Origin: Candidatus Omnitrophota bacterium
GTDB taxonomy: Bacteria > Omnitrophota > Gorgyraeia > Aquiviventales > Aquiviventaceae
Direction of reading: 5' to 3'
DNA: 5,209 nt
Assembly (NCBI GenBank): GCA_016206565.1
Contig: JACQRG010000035.1
Coordinates: forward strand, 1-5,209
Below, in pieces: positions 1-5,209 of this stretch (its first letter is position 1; the number at the start of each line of letters is the position of its first letter). The notes beneath the pieces are model-generated. The model was not told where the DNA came from. It was given only the letters and a program-made list of their open reading frames with translations, and did not search any database. The translations under genes and the position numbers were made by a program.

Positions 1-106
1 GGTGGATGCGCAGGCGCTGAAGGGCGTCATCGCGCGCGCGCCGCACAAGGACGATCTCGGCCTGGCGATTCAAGAACAGTTGATTGTTGAACTCTATTCA
101 AAATAA
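1..106 (+). CDS. rpsD: 30S ribosomal protein S4, C-terminal end (partial)
   Basis: This is the last 34 codons of a gene that begins before the window; the reading frame starts at base 2 and ends in TAA at 104-106. The peptide ends in IQEQLIVELYSK, which matches the very conserved end of bacterial S4 (E. coli ends INEHLIVELYSK). The preceding VDAQALKGVIARAP fits the stretch after the S4 RNA-binding domain. S4 binds 16S rRNA early in small-subunit assembly and in several bacteria represses its own operon. Its position just upstream of rpoA and rplQ is the classic alpha-operon order. Only the tail is visible, so nothing can be said about the RNA-binding domain or zinc-binding cysteines. Identification is firm because of both the C-terminal motif and the neighbours. 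Confidence 0.93.
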   Translation, partial: VDAQALKGVIARAPHKDDLGLAIQEQLIVELYSK

Positions 107-113
107 GTAGAGA

Positions 114-185
114 TGATTTCGCAGATGTAAAAGCTGATTACGCAGATGCAATCTGCGTCATCATGTTCTGCAATCTGTGTCATCA
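114..185. repeat. Imperfect inverted-repeat element, four copies of a 13-bp unit
   Basis: The gap between rpsD and rpoA holds four related 13-mers: TGATTTCGCAGAT (114-126) and TGATTACGCAGAT (135-147) in one orientation, then ATCTGCGTCATCA (151-163) and ATCTGTGTCATCA (173-185) in the other. The inner pair forms a stem with 12 of 13 positions paired around a 3-nt GCA loop (148-150). The outer pair matches at 10 of 13 positions, or 11 if the G121-U178 wobble is allowed in RNA. The spacers 127-134 and 164-172 can pair in part, so the whole 72 nt could fold into one long interrupted hairpin. It is less GC-rich than the surrounding genes. No T-run follows, so it is not a standard intrinsic terminator. 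Similar ATCTGCGT-type palindromes are, as far as I recall, dispersed intergenic repeats in various bacterial genomes; this window alone cannot show copy number. Confidence 0.8.
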
Positions 186-194
186 GTCTTGACA

Positions 195-202
195 GGGGAG
201 GG
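195..202 (+). promoter_or_regulatory. Ribosome binding site deciding the rpoA start
   Basis: GGGGAGGG at 195-202 is a strong Shine-Dalgarno sequence. GGAGG (197-201) ends 5 nt before the ATG at 207. This supports 207 over the in-frame GTG at 177, which lies inside the inverted repeat and would add ten residues not expected in RpoA. The site starts 9 nt after the last repeat arm ends, so folding of that element could affect its access. Confidence 0.8.
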
Positions 203-206
203 ACGC

Positions 207-1199
207 ATGGGAACGCTCTGGCGCGATTTCGTCACCCCGAGCCGGTTGGTCTGTGACGAAGACACGTTAACCGACACGTATGGGAAGTTCATCGCCGAGC
301 CCTTTGAGCGGGGCTACGGCGTGACCATCGGCAACGGGCTGCGGCGCGTGCTGATTTCCTCCATCGAGGGCGCGGCGGTCACCTCGCTCAAGATTGACGG
401 GGTGCTGCACGAGTTCAGCTCGATTCCCGGGGTGCTGGAGGACGTCACGCAGCTGGTCCTCAACGTCAAGCAGCTCGTCCTGCGCTCGCACACCCGCCAG
501 CCCAAGACGCTGGTGATCGAGAAGGACAAGAAAGGGCCGGTGACGGCCGGCGACCTGCAGGGGGACGAAACCGTGCAGGTCATGAACCCCGAGCTGCAGC
601 TCTGCACGTTGACGAAGGCGGGCAAGTTCCGCATGGAGCTGGAGGTCAGCCGCGGCCGGGGCTACGTGCCGGCCGAGCGGCACAAGAAGGAGAACCAGGT
701 CATCGGGGTCATCCCGGTGGACGCCCTGTTTTCGCCGGTGCGGCGCATCAACTTCCAGGTGGAGGACACCCGCGTCGGGCAGGTGACCGACTATGACCGC
801 CTCAACCTCGAGGTCTGGACCAACGGGGCGATGAGCCCCAAGGACGCCCTGCTGTACGCCTCGAACATCCTCCAGCGTCACCTCGACCTGTTCGTCAACT
901 TCGGCAGCCTGCCGGAGGAGCCGGAGGAGGAAGCGGTGACCGCCGTCAACGAGGAGCTGGAGCAGAAGCTTAAGACCCCCATCGGGGAGCTGGAGCTCTC
1001 AGTGCGCTCCGCCAACTGCCTGCGCGAAGCGAAGATCACGACCATCGCCGAATTGGTCGAGAAGTCGCCTCAGGAGCTGCTGAAGTACCGCAATTTCGGC
1101 AAGAAGTCGCTGGCCGAGATCGAGGACCTGCTCAAGGGCATGGGGCTCTCTCTGGGCATGGCGCAAGGCGAGGAATCCGCCGCGACGTTGGGCGAATAA
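207..1199 (+). CDS. rpoA: DNA-directed RNA polymerase subunit alpha
   Basis: This is the alpha subunit of RNA polymerase, 330 residues from the ATG at 207 and close to the usual bacterial length. The dimer of its N-terminal domain (about residues 1-233) is the scaffold on which beta and beta' assemble. That domain shows EPFERGYGVTIGNGLRRVL (31-49), IDGVLHEFSSIPGVLEDVT (63-81) and GRGYVPAE (150-157). An acidic linker (about 234-256, EEPEEEAVTAVNEE) leads to the C-terminal domain (about 257-319). There, R267, N270 and C271 in VRSANCL match the UP-element DNA-contacting surface of E. coli (R265, N268), and GKKSL (298-302) matches the second DNA-contacting loop. The full-length domain implies normal UP-element and activator use. 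The start was chosen for its strong ribosome site and because the protein then begins MGTLWRDF. It lies 100 nt after rpsD and 10 nt before rplQ. Nothing is broken or missing. Confidence 0.98.
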   Translation: MGTLWRDFVTPSRLVCDEDTLTDTYGKFIAEPFERGYGVTIGNGLRRVLISSIEGAAVTSLKIDGVLHEFSSIPGVLEDVTQLVLNVKQLVLRSHTRQPKTLVIEKDKKGPVTAGDLQGDETVQVMNPELQLCTLTKAGKFRMELEVSRGRGYVPAERHKKENQVIGVIPVDALFSPVRRINFQVEDTRVGQVTDYDRLNLEVWTNGAMSPKDALLYASNILQRHLDLFVNFGSLPEEPEEEAVTAVNEELEQKLKTPIGELELSVRSANCLREAKITTIAELVEKSPQELLKYRNFGKKSLAEIEDLLKGMGLSLGMAQGEESAATLGE

Positions 1200-1209
1200 A
1201 CGGATTGCG

Positions 1210-1749
1210 ATGCGCCACGCCACTCAGAGCCAACGGCTGTCCCTGCCCAGCGACCAGCGCCGGGCGCTGCTCAATAGCTTAGTCCGCAACCTCGTCGTCC
1301 ACGGGCAGATCACCACCACGCGCGCCCGCGCCAAGGAGGCGCAGCGGCTGGCCGACCGGCTGGTGACCCTGGGCAAGGACGGCAGCGTGCACGCTCGCCG
1401 GCGCGCCTTCAGGGTGCTCCAGGACCGCACGCTGGTCAAGCAGCTCTTCGGCAACATCGCCCCGCGCTTCAACGATGTCGCGGGAGGGTATACCCGCGTC
1501 ACGCGCCTGGTGGTGCGCCGCGGCGACGGCGCCGAGCAGGCGCTGTTGGCGTTCAGCCGGCTGCCGGCCGCCCCCACGCCGGTTCCGGCGCGCCCGCGGC
1601 CGCCGGCAAAACCGGAGCAACCCTCCGCCGCGCCGCGCACCGTGACGCCGAAGCGCCAGGCCGAAGAGACATCCGAGAAGCGCAAGGGATTGTTCGAAGG
1701 ACTCCGGAGTCTTTGGACCCGCAAGCAGAGGGGTCGCAGCGCCTCGTGA
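1210..1749 (+). CDS. rplQ: 50S ribosomal protein L17 with a long C-terminal extension
   Basis: L17 is a large-subunit protein near the peptide exit tunnel. The N-terminal ~118 residues fit the family: MRH start, QRRALLNSLVRNLVVHGQITTTRARAKEAQRLADRL (16-51), RRAFRVLQD, and a C-terminal strand region RVTRLVVRRGDGAEQALLAF (96-115). The start ATG is 10 nt after the rpoA stop. Only a weak GGA (1202-1204) precedes it, so translation probably depends on coupling to rpoA. At 179 residues it is about 50-60 longer than E. coli L17 (127). The extra part has a Pro/Ala/Arg-rich linker (about 119-150) and a basic end (about 151-179) containing GLFEGLRSLWTRKQR, a possible amphipathic helix. The basic N-terminus is less lysine-rich than usual (MRHATQSQRLSLPSDQ). 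The identity is secure from the core and from the rpoA neighbour; the role of the tail is unknown. Confidence 0.95.
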   Translation: MRHATQSQRLSLPSDQRRALLNSLVRNLVVHGQITTTRARAKEAQRLADRLVTLGKDGSVHARRRAFRVLQDRTLVKQLFGNIAPRFNDVAGGYTRVTRLVVRRGDGAEQALLAFSRLPAAPTPVPARPRPPAKPEQPSAAPRTVTPKRQAEETSEKRKGLFEGLRSLWTRKQRGRSAS

Positions 1750-1751
1750 GG
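1746..1751 (+). promoter_or_regulatory. Ribosome binding site for the aminotransferase, overlapping the rplQ stop
   Basis: GTGAGG at 1746-1751 includes the rplQ stop TGA (1747-1749) and lies 6 nt before the ATG at 1758. It favours that ATG. The competing in-frame GTG at 1746 would give a 4-nt GTGA overlap with rplQ. Its best upstream site, GAGGGG at 1728-1733, is 12 nt away, which is rather far. Confidence 0.55.
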
Positions 1752-1757
1752 CTCCAC

Positions 1758-2942
1758 ATGCTCGCTGATCGCCTTCGAGGCATCGAAGGCTCACCCACCC
1801 TTGTCTTGGCCGCCAAGGCCAAGGCGCTGGCGAAGGCCGGCAAGCCGGTGGCGGATTTCACGGCCGGCGAGCCGGACGTCCCCACCCCGGCGCACGTCAA
1901 GCGCGCCGCCATCGAAGCCATCGAGGCCAACCGGACCTACTACACGCCGGTGGCCGGTATTCCCGAGCTGCGCGAGGCCGCTGCCAGGCACCTCAATCAG
2001 GCCCGCGGCACGCGCTACGAGCCCTCCCAGCTCCTGGTCAGCGACGGAGCCAAGCATTCCCTCTATAATGCCTTCCAGGCCCTGTGCCAAGCCGGCGATG
2101 AGGTGCTGGTCTTCAGCCCGTACTGGGTCAGCTACCCTCCGCTGGTCCAGCTGGCTTCGGCGAAGCCGGTGATCGTGGCGACGCGGGAGGAGGACGGGTT
2201 TCTGCCAGACCCGGCGGCCGTGCGGCAGGCCTTGACCGCGCGCACCAAGGCGCTGGTCCTGAACAGCCCCAGCAATCCGACCGGCGCGGTCATTGACGAG
2301 GGCCGGCTCAAGGCGCTGGCCGCCCTCGCGCTGGAGCGCAACCTGATGGTCATCACCGATGAGATTTACGACGCGCTGGTCTATCCGCCGGCCGCGCACC
2401 GCTCCATCCTGCAGGCCAGCCCTGAGCTGGCCAAGCAGACCGTGCTCGTGGCCGGGGTCTCGAAGACCTACAGCATGACCGGGTGGCGCATCGGCTTTGC
2501 GGCCGGCCCGAAGGAGTGGATCGAGGCCATGACCAACGTGCAGAGCCACTCCACCTCGAACCCGGCCTCCATCAGCCAGCACGCAGCGCTCGCCGCCCTG
2601 ACCGGCGATCAGGGCTGCGTGGCCGACATGCGCCGCCAGTTCGAGCAGCGGCGCAACCGCCTGGTGGAGGGCTTAAGCCGCCTGCCGGGCCTGCGCTGCC
2701 AAAAGCCGGACGGGGCGTTCTACGCCTGGTGCAATGTCTCGGGGCTCGGCCAGCCGGCCGGCGCGATTGCCGCCCAGTGGCTGGAGGACGCGTTGGTGGC
2801 GACCGTGCCCGGCGAGGGGTTCGGGGCACCGCAGCACATCCGATTCAGCTTCGCGGCGTCCGGCGAGACCATCGAGCGCGGCTTGCGCGCGCTGGGGGCC
2901 TGGAGTGCCAAGCGGGGAGGTAAAGCATGCCGCACCGCGTGA
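1758..2942 (+). CDS. aspB: Class I PLP-dependent aminotransferase, aspartate/prephenate type
   Basis: A 394-residue fold-type I aminotransferase of the Thermus AspC / Bacillus AspB subgroup, cytosolic. It probably moves the amino group between aspartate and 2-oxoglutarate. Visible motifs: GEPDVPTP (37-44), SPYW with the PLP-stacking Trp (W123), NSPSNPTG with N173, TDEIYD with D201 (pyridine N) and Y204, SKTYSMTGWRIGF with the Schiff-base lysine K236 and phosphate-binding R244, and IRFSF with the alpha-carboxylate arginine R362. K99 in the DGAKHSLYN motif aligns with the lysine that contacts the distal carboxylate in Thermus AspC. T14 in GSPT aligns with its partner threonine. Both point to a dicarboxylate substrate; prephenate is a realistic alternative or second one. 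The start at 1758 has a ribosome site; in-frame GTG 1746 and TTG 1713 would extend it into rplQ. Its last 16 nt overlap icd. Family is certain, substrate is inferred. Confidence 0.9.
   Translation: MLADRLRGIEGSPTLVLAAKAKALAKAGKPVADFTAGEPDVPTPAHVKRAAIEAIEANRTYYTPVAGIPELREAAARHLNQARGTRYEPSQLLVSDGAKHSLYNAFQALCQAGDEVLVFSPYWVSYPPLVQLASAKPVIVATREEDGFLPDPAAVRQALTARTKALVLNSPSNPTGAVIDEGRLKALAALALERNLMVITDEIYDALVYPPAAHRSILQASPELAKQTVLVAGVSKTYSMTGWRIGFAAGPKEWIEAMTNVQSHSTSNPASISQHAALAALTGDQGCVADMRRQFEQRRNRLVEGLSRLPGLRCQKPDGAFYAWCNVSGLGQPAGAIAAQWLEDALVATVPGEGFGAPQHIRFSFAASGETIERGLRALGAWSAKRGGKACRTA
2914..2920 (+). promoter_or_regulatory. Strong ribosome binding site for icd inside the aminotransferase gene
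   Basis: GGGGAGG (2914-2920) ends 6 nt before the ATG at 2927. It lies within the last codons of the upstream aminotransferase (Arg-Gly-Gly-Lys), so those terminal residues are probably constrained by the need for this site. With the rpoA site it is one of the two clearest Shine-Dalgarno sequences in the window. It suggests icd is translated efficiently and not only by coupling. Confidence 0.75.
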
Positions 2943-4033
2943 CGTTCATCCCCGGCGACGGCATCGGTCCTGAGGTCGCGCAGGCGGCGCGGCGCTGCGT
3001 GGAGGCCACCGGGGTCGCGTTTCGCTGGGATGAGCGCATCGCCGGGGAAGCGGCCATCAAGGAGTTCAACACGCCGCTGCCGGAGGAGACCCTGCAATCG
3101 GTGCGGGAGAACCGCGTGGCCATCAAGGGGCCGATCACCACGCCGATCGGCAAGGGGTTCCGTTCGGTCAACGTGGCCCTGCGCAAGCAGCTCAACCTCT
3201 ACGCCTGTGTGCGGCCCTGCCGCAGCTATGCCGGGGTGCTGGCGCCCGCCCAGGGCGTGGACCTGGTCATCGTGCGCGAGAACACCGAGGACCTCTACGC
3301 CGGCATCGAGTTCCCGGCCGGCCGGGACCGCACGGCCGCGCTGATCAAGCAGCTGAGCGACTGGACCTCGCAGCCGATCCAGCCCGACGCGGCCATCAGC
3401 ATCAAGCCGATCTCGACGACCGCCAGCGAGCGGATCGTCACGTTCGCGTTCGAGTACGCGCTGGCGCACGGCCGCAAGAAGGTGACGGCGGTGCACAAGG
3501 CCAACATCATGAAGGAAACCGACGGCCTGTTCATGGAAGCGTCCCGCCGCATCGCCGCGGCCTACCAGGGGCGCGTGGCCTTCGAGGACCGGCTGGTGGA
3601 CGCCACCTCGATGCAGCTGGTCCTGCGGCCGAAGGACTTCGACATCATCGTCACCGAGAACCTCTACGGCGACATCCTCTCGGACCTCTGCGCCGGCTTG
3701 ATCGGCGGCCTGGGCGTGGCGCCGGGCGCGAATATCGGCGACGGCGTGGCGGTCTTCGAGGCGGTGCACGGCAGCGCGCCGAAATACGCCGGCCAGGACA
3801 AGGTGAACCCGACGGCCATGATCCTCTCCGGCATGATGATGCTGCAGCACCTGGGCGAGCACGAGCCCGCCAAGCGGCTCGATGCCGCCGTCGCCGCGGT
3901 GCTCAAGGAGGGGCGCGCGGTCACGTACGACCTGAAGCGCGACCGCAATGATCCCAGCGCCGTCGGGACGAAGGCCATGGCCGACGCCGTCATCGAGCGG
4001 CTCAAGCGCACCGCGGTGCGGGTCTCCCGCTGA
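2927..4033 (+). CDS. icd: Isocitrate dehydrogenase, short form with NADP-type coenzyme residues
   Basis: A 368-residue beta-decarboxylating dehydrogenase that oxidises isocitrate to 2-oxoglutarate and CO2 in the cytosol (TCA cycle). IPGDGIGPEV (8-17) opens the fold. The substrate segment FRSVNVALRKQLNLYACVR (78-96) carries S80, N82, R86 and R96, matching E. coli Icd S113, N115, R119 and R129; isopropylmalate dehydrogenases lack this Ser-x-Asn pattern. R117 and Y124 (RENTEDLYAGIE), K191 (VHKANIMK) and metal ligands D225, D249 and D253 are all present. The coenzyme loop HGSAPKYAGQDKVNP has K286, Y287 and V293, with Y334 and R338 in VTYDLKR. These match all five E. coli residues that select NADP (K344, Y345, V351, Y391, R395), although the protein is some 50 residues shorter than E. 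coli Icd. It starts inside the upstream gene behind a strong ribosome site and shares one base with lipA. Homoisocitrate or tartrate dehydrogenase is unlikely. Confidence 0.92.
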   Translation: MPHRVTFIPGDGIGPEVAQAARRCVEATGVAFRWDERIAGEAAIKEFNTPLPEETLQSVRENRVAIKGPITTPIGKGFRSVNVALRKQLNLYACVRPCRSYAGVLAPAQGVDLVIVRENTEDLYAGIEFPAGRDRTAALIKQLSDWTSQPIQPDAAISIKPISTTASERIVTFAFEYALAHGRKKVTAVHKANIMKETDGLFMEASRRIAAAYQGRVAFEDRLVDATSMQLVLRPKDFDIIVTENLYGDILSDLCAGLIGGLGVAPGANIGDGVAVFEAVHGSAPKYAGQDKVNPTAMILSGMMMLQHLGEHEPAKRLDAAVAAVLKEGRAVTYDLKRDRNDPSAVGTKAMADAVIERLKRTAVRVSR

Positions 4034-4905
4034 TGGAGCGCCGTCCTGAATGGCTGAAGCGCTCGTTTTCCCCGGACGGCACCCGCCGGGCGGTCGAGGC
4101 GCTGCTCGGGGAGCTGCAGCTGACCACGGTGTGCGAGAGCGCGCTCTGTCCGAACCTGCTGGAGTGCTGGGGCCTGCGGCAGCTGACGTTCATGATCCTT
4201 GGCGAGCGCTGCAGCCGCAGCTGCCGCTTCTGCGCGGTGCCCAGCGGCCGCCCGCAGCCGGTGGACCCCGACGAGCCTGCGCGGCTGGCGGAGGCGGTCT
4301 CCCGGCTGGGCCTGCGCCATGTCGTCATCACGTCCGTGGCGCGGGATGATCTGCAGGATGAGGGGACCGGGCACTTTGTGGCCGTGGCGGCGGCGGTGCG
4401 CGCGCGCAATCCCGGCGTGACGATCGAGCTGCTGGTGCCGGATTTCCATGGGCGCCCAGAGCTGGTCGGCCGGGTTCTTGAAGAGGCCAGGCCGGACGTC
4501 TTCGCGCACAACATTGAAACCGTGGAGCGGCTCTCTCTGCGCATCAGGCCCCAGGCGGCCTACCGGCGCTCGCTGGCGGTGCTGCGCATGGCGGCCTCCG
4601 CGGCCGGGCAGCGCCTGGTCAAGAGCGGGCTGATGCTGGGGCTAGGAGAAACGGAAGCGGAAGTCATTCACACCATGCAGGAGCTGCACGAGGCGGGAGT
4701 CACGCACATGACGATTGGCCAGTACCTGCAACCGAGCCGCAGGCAGGCGCCGGTCGTGGAATACGTCAGCCCGGACCGGTTCGAGCGCTGCGAGCAGCTG
4801 GCCTACCAGGCAGGAATGCGGTGGGTCAAATCCGGGCCGTTTGTCCGCAGCTCCTATCACGCGATTGACGCCCTCGAGCCGTCGCACGCCGGGAAGACGC
4901 GCTGA
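4033..4905 (+). CDS. lipA: Lipoyl synthase (radical SAM)
   Basis: LipA inserts two sulfur atoms at C6 and C8 of protein-bound octanoyl groups, making the lipoyl cofactor of pyruvate and 2-oxoglutarate dehydrogenases and glycine cleavage H protein. The 290-residue protein has every hallmark. C34, C39 and C45 (CESALCPNLLEC) bind the auxiliary 4Fe-4S cluster that is the sulfur source. C60, C64 and C67 (CSRSCRFC, the CX3CX2C motif) bind the S-adenosylmethionine cluster. VITSVARDDLQDEG (98-111), PDVFAHNIETV (154-164), KSGLMLGLGET (197-207) and TIGQYLQPSR (227-236) follow. The C-terminal VRSSYHA (271-277) supplies the serine ligand of the auxiliary cluster. The N-terminus is shorter than in E. coli and begins just before the conserved PEWLK. 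The ATG shares one base with the icd stop (TGATG) and has no clear Shine-Dalgarno, so coupled re-initiation is likely. No lipB, lplA or lipM is in the window. Confidence 0.97.
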   Translation: MERRPEWLKRSFSPDGTRRAVEALLGELQLTTVCESALCPNLLECWGLRQLTFMILGERCSRSCRFCAVPSGRPQPVDPDEPARLAEAVSRLGLRHVVITSVARDDLQDEGTGHFVAVAAAVRARNPGVTIELLVPDFHGRPELVGRVLEEARPDVFAHNIETVERLSLRIRPQAAYRRSLAVLRMAASAAGQRLVKSGLMLGLGETEAEVIHTMQELHEAGVTHMTIGQYLQPSRRQAPVVEYVSPDRFERCEQLAYQAGMRWVKSGPFVRSSYHAIDALEPSHAGKTR

Positions 4906-5209
4906 TGGCCCGCAAACCGCTCGGAGCCTCCATCCGCCAAATCCAGACGCAGTTGCGCCTCAGGCGCAAGCTCGAAGAGCAGCGCCGCAGCAAGCACCGG
5001 TTCCAGGAAGCCAATCGCCTGAAGCGGCTGCCGCTGTACCTCTTCACCATCCTCGATGAGCTCAAGGCCCAGGCCACGGCCAGGGGGATTGATGTCATTG
5101 ACCTGGGGATGGGCAACCCGGACCTGCCGCCGCCGCCCCATGTCGTCAACGACCTCGTCAAGCAGGTGCGCAAGCCGGAGAACCACCGCTATTCGCGCAA
5201 GGACGGCGA
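4905..5209 (+). CDS. Class I aminotransferase, AlaC / LL-diaminopimelate type (5' part, cut by window end)
   Basis: The first 101 codons of a gene that continues beyond the window. From residue 33 it follows the AlaC / LL-diaminopimelate aminotransferase subfamily: FQEANRLKRLPLYLFTILDE (33-52), then ARGIDVIDLGMGNPDLPPPPHVV (59-81) and NHRYSRKDG (93-101). E. coli AlaC has the same landmarks (RIDRLPPYVF, MGNPDGATPPHI, HGYSTSRG). The PLP lysine and substrate residues lie outside the window, so alanine-glutamate and LL-diaminopimelate activity cannot be told apart. Residues 1-32 form an unusual basic, probably helical extension (RLRRKLEEQRRSKHR at 18-32) not seen in E. coli AlaC. The ATG shares one base with the lipA stop in TGATG, with a weak GGGA at 4891-4894. 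A TTG at 4953 (residue 17) is the main alternative start. It differs clearly from the first aminotransferase here, so it is not a tandem duplicate. Confidence 0.85.
   Translation, partial: MARKPLGASIRQIQTQLRLRRKLEEQRRSKHRFQEANRLKRLPLYLFTILDELKAQATARGIDVIDLGMGNPDLPPPPHVVNDLVKQVRKPENHRYSRKDG

Noticed and set aside
135..163. Intrinsic terminator after rpsD
   Set aside because: The stem is good but no T-run follows (TGTTCTGC comes next), so the standard signature is missing.
189..194. Perfect TTGACA, a possible -35 box for rpoA
   Set aside because: The -10 position 17 nt downstream falls inside the start of rpoA (about 212-217, AACGCT) and does not resemble TATAAT. A transcript from there would also lose the rpoA ribosome site.
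177..206. Upstream GTG start for rpoA adding ten residues
   Set aside because: It lies within the inverted repeat, lacks its own ribosome site, and the added residues do not resemble RpoA. The ATG at 207 has a strong Shine-Dalgarno and gives the normal N-terminus.
267..881. 204-codon open frame on the minus strand opposite rpoA
   Set aside because: It is a codon-bias shadow of rpoA, with no family motif and no plausible ribosome site context.
2064..2069. Perfect TATAAT, a possible internal promoter
   Set aside because: It lies inside the aminotransferase and spells the conserved Leu-Tyr-Asn of the family. No -35-like sequence sits about 17 nt upstream (GCGACG).
2720..3862. 380-codon open frame on the minus strand
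   Set aside because: It lies opposite the icd gene and the end of the aminotransferase gene. Long antisense frames are expected in GC-rich genes, and its translation is low-complexity His/Arg/Ala/Asp-rich with no recognisable motif.
1758..5209. Tandem duplication of aminotransferase genes
   Set aside because: The two proteins belong to different subgroups (AspB/AspC-like and AlaC/LL-diaminopimelate-like) with clearly different N-terminal motifs, so they are old paralogues rather than a recent duplication.

Overview
The window is a GC-rich, one-strand (+), tightly packed housekeeping region. It starts inside the end of a ribosomal alpha operon and runs without a break into a set of central-metabolism genes. 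Order: rpsD (last 34 codons) - 100-nt gap holding an imperfect inverted-repeat element - rpoA - rplQ - class I aminotransferase (aspartate/prephenate type) - isocitrate dehydrogenase - lipA - a second class I aminotransferase (AlaC / LL-diaminopimelate type, cut by the window end). No RNA gene, CRISPR array, insertion sequence or phage gene is visible, and I see no real gene on the minus strand.

Organism: a bacterium with strongly G/C-biased third codon positions. The rpsD-rpoA-rplQ order is the usual bacterial one. The RpoA wording (TDTYGKFIAEPFERGYG) and the attachment of metabolic genes behind rplQ remind me of PVC-related or candidate-phylum genomes such as Omnitrophota. That placement is an impression, not a demonstrated assignment.

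Layout and coupling: after the rpsD-rpoA gap, every junction is 10 nt or less, or an overlap. rpoA-rplQ has a 10-nt gap and rplQ-aminotransferase 8 nt. The aminotransferase overlaps icd by 16 nt. icd-lipA and lipA-second aminotransferase share one base in a TGATG stop-start. This argues for one polycistronic message joining information processing with metabolism.

Functionally the metabolic genes meet at the 2-oxoglutarate/glutamate node. Isocitrate dehydrogenase makes 2-oxoglutarate and reduced coenzyme, here predicted to be NADPH. Two aminotransferases use the glutamate/2-oxoglutarate pair. Lipoyl synthase makes the cofactor of 2-oxoacid dehydrogenases and the glycine cleavage system. I did not find a previously undescribed system. 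The observations most worth checking are the 72-nt hairpin-forming repeat in front of rpoA, the L17 tail with a predicted amphipathic basic helix, and the NADP-type coenzyme residues on a short isocitrate dehydrogenase.
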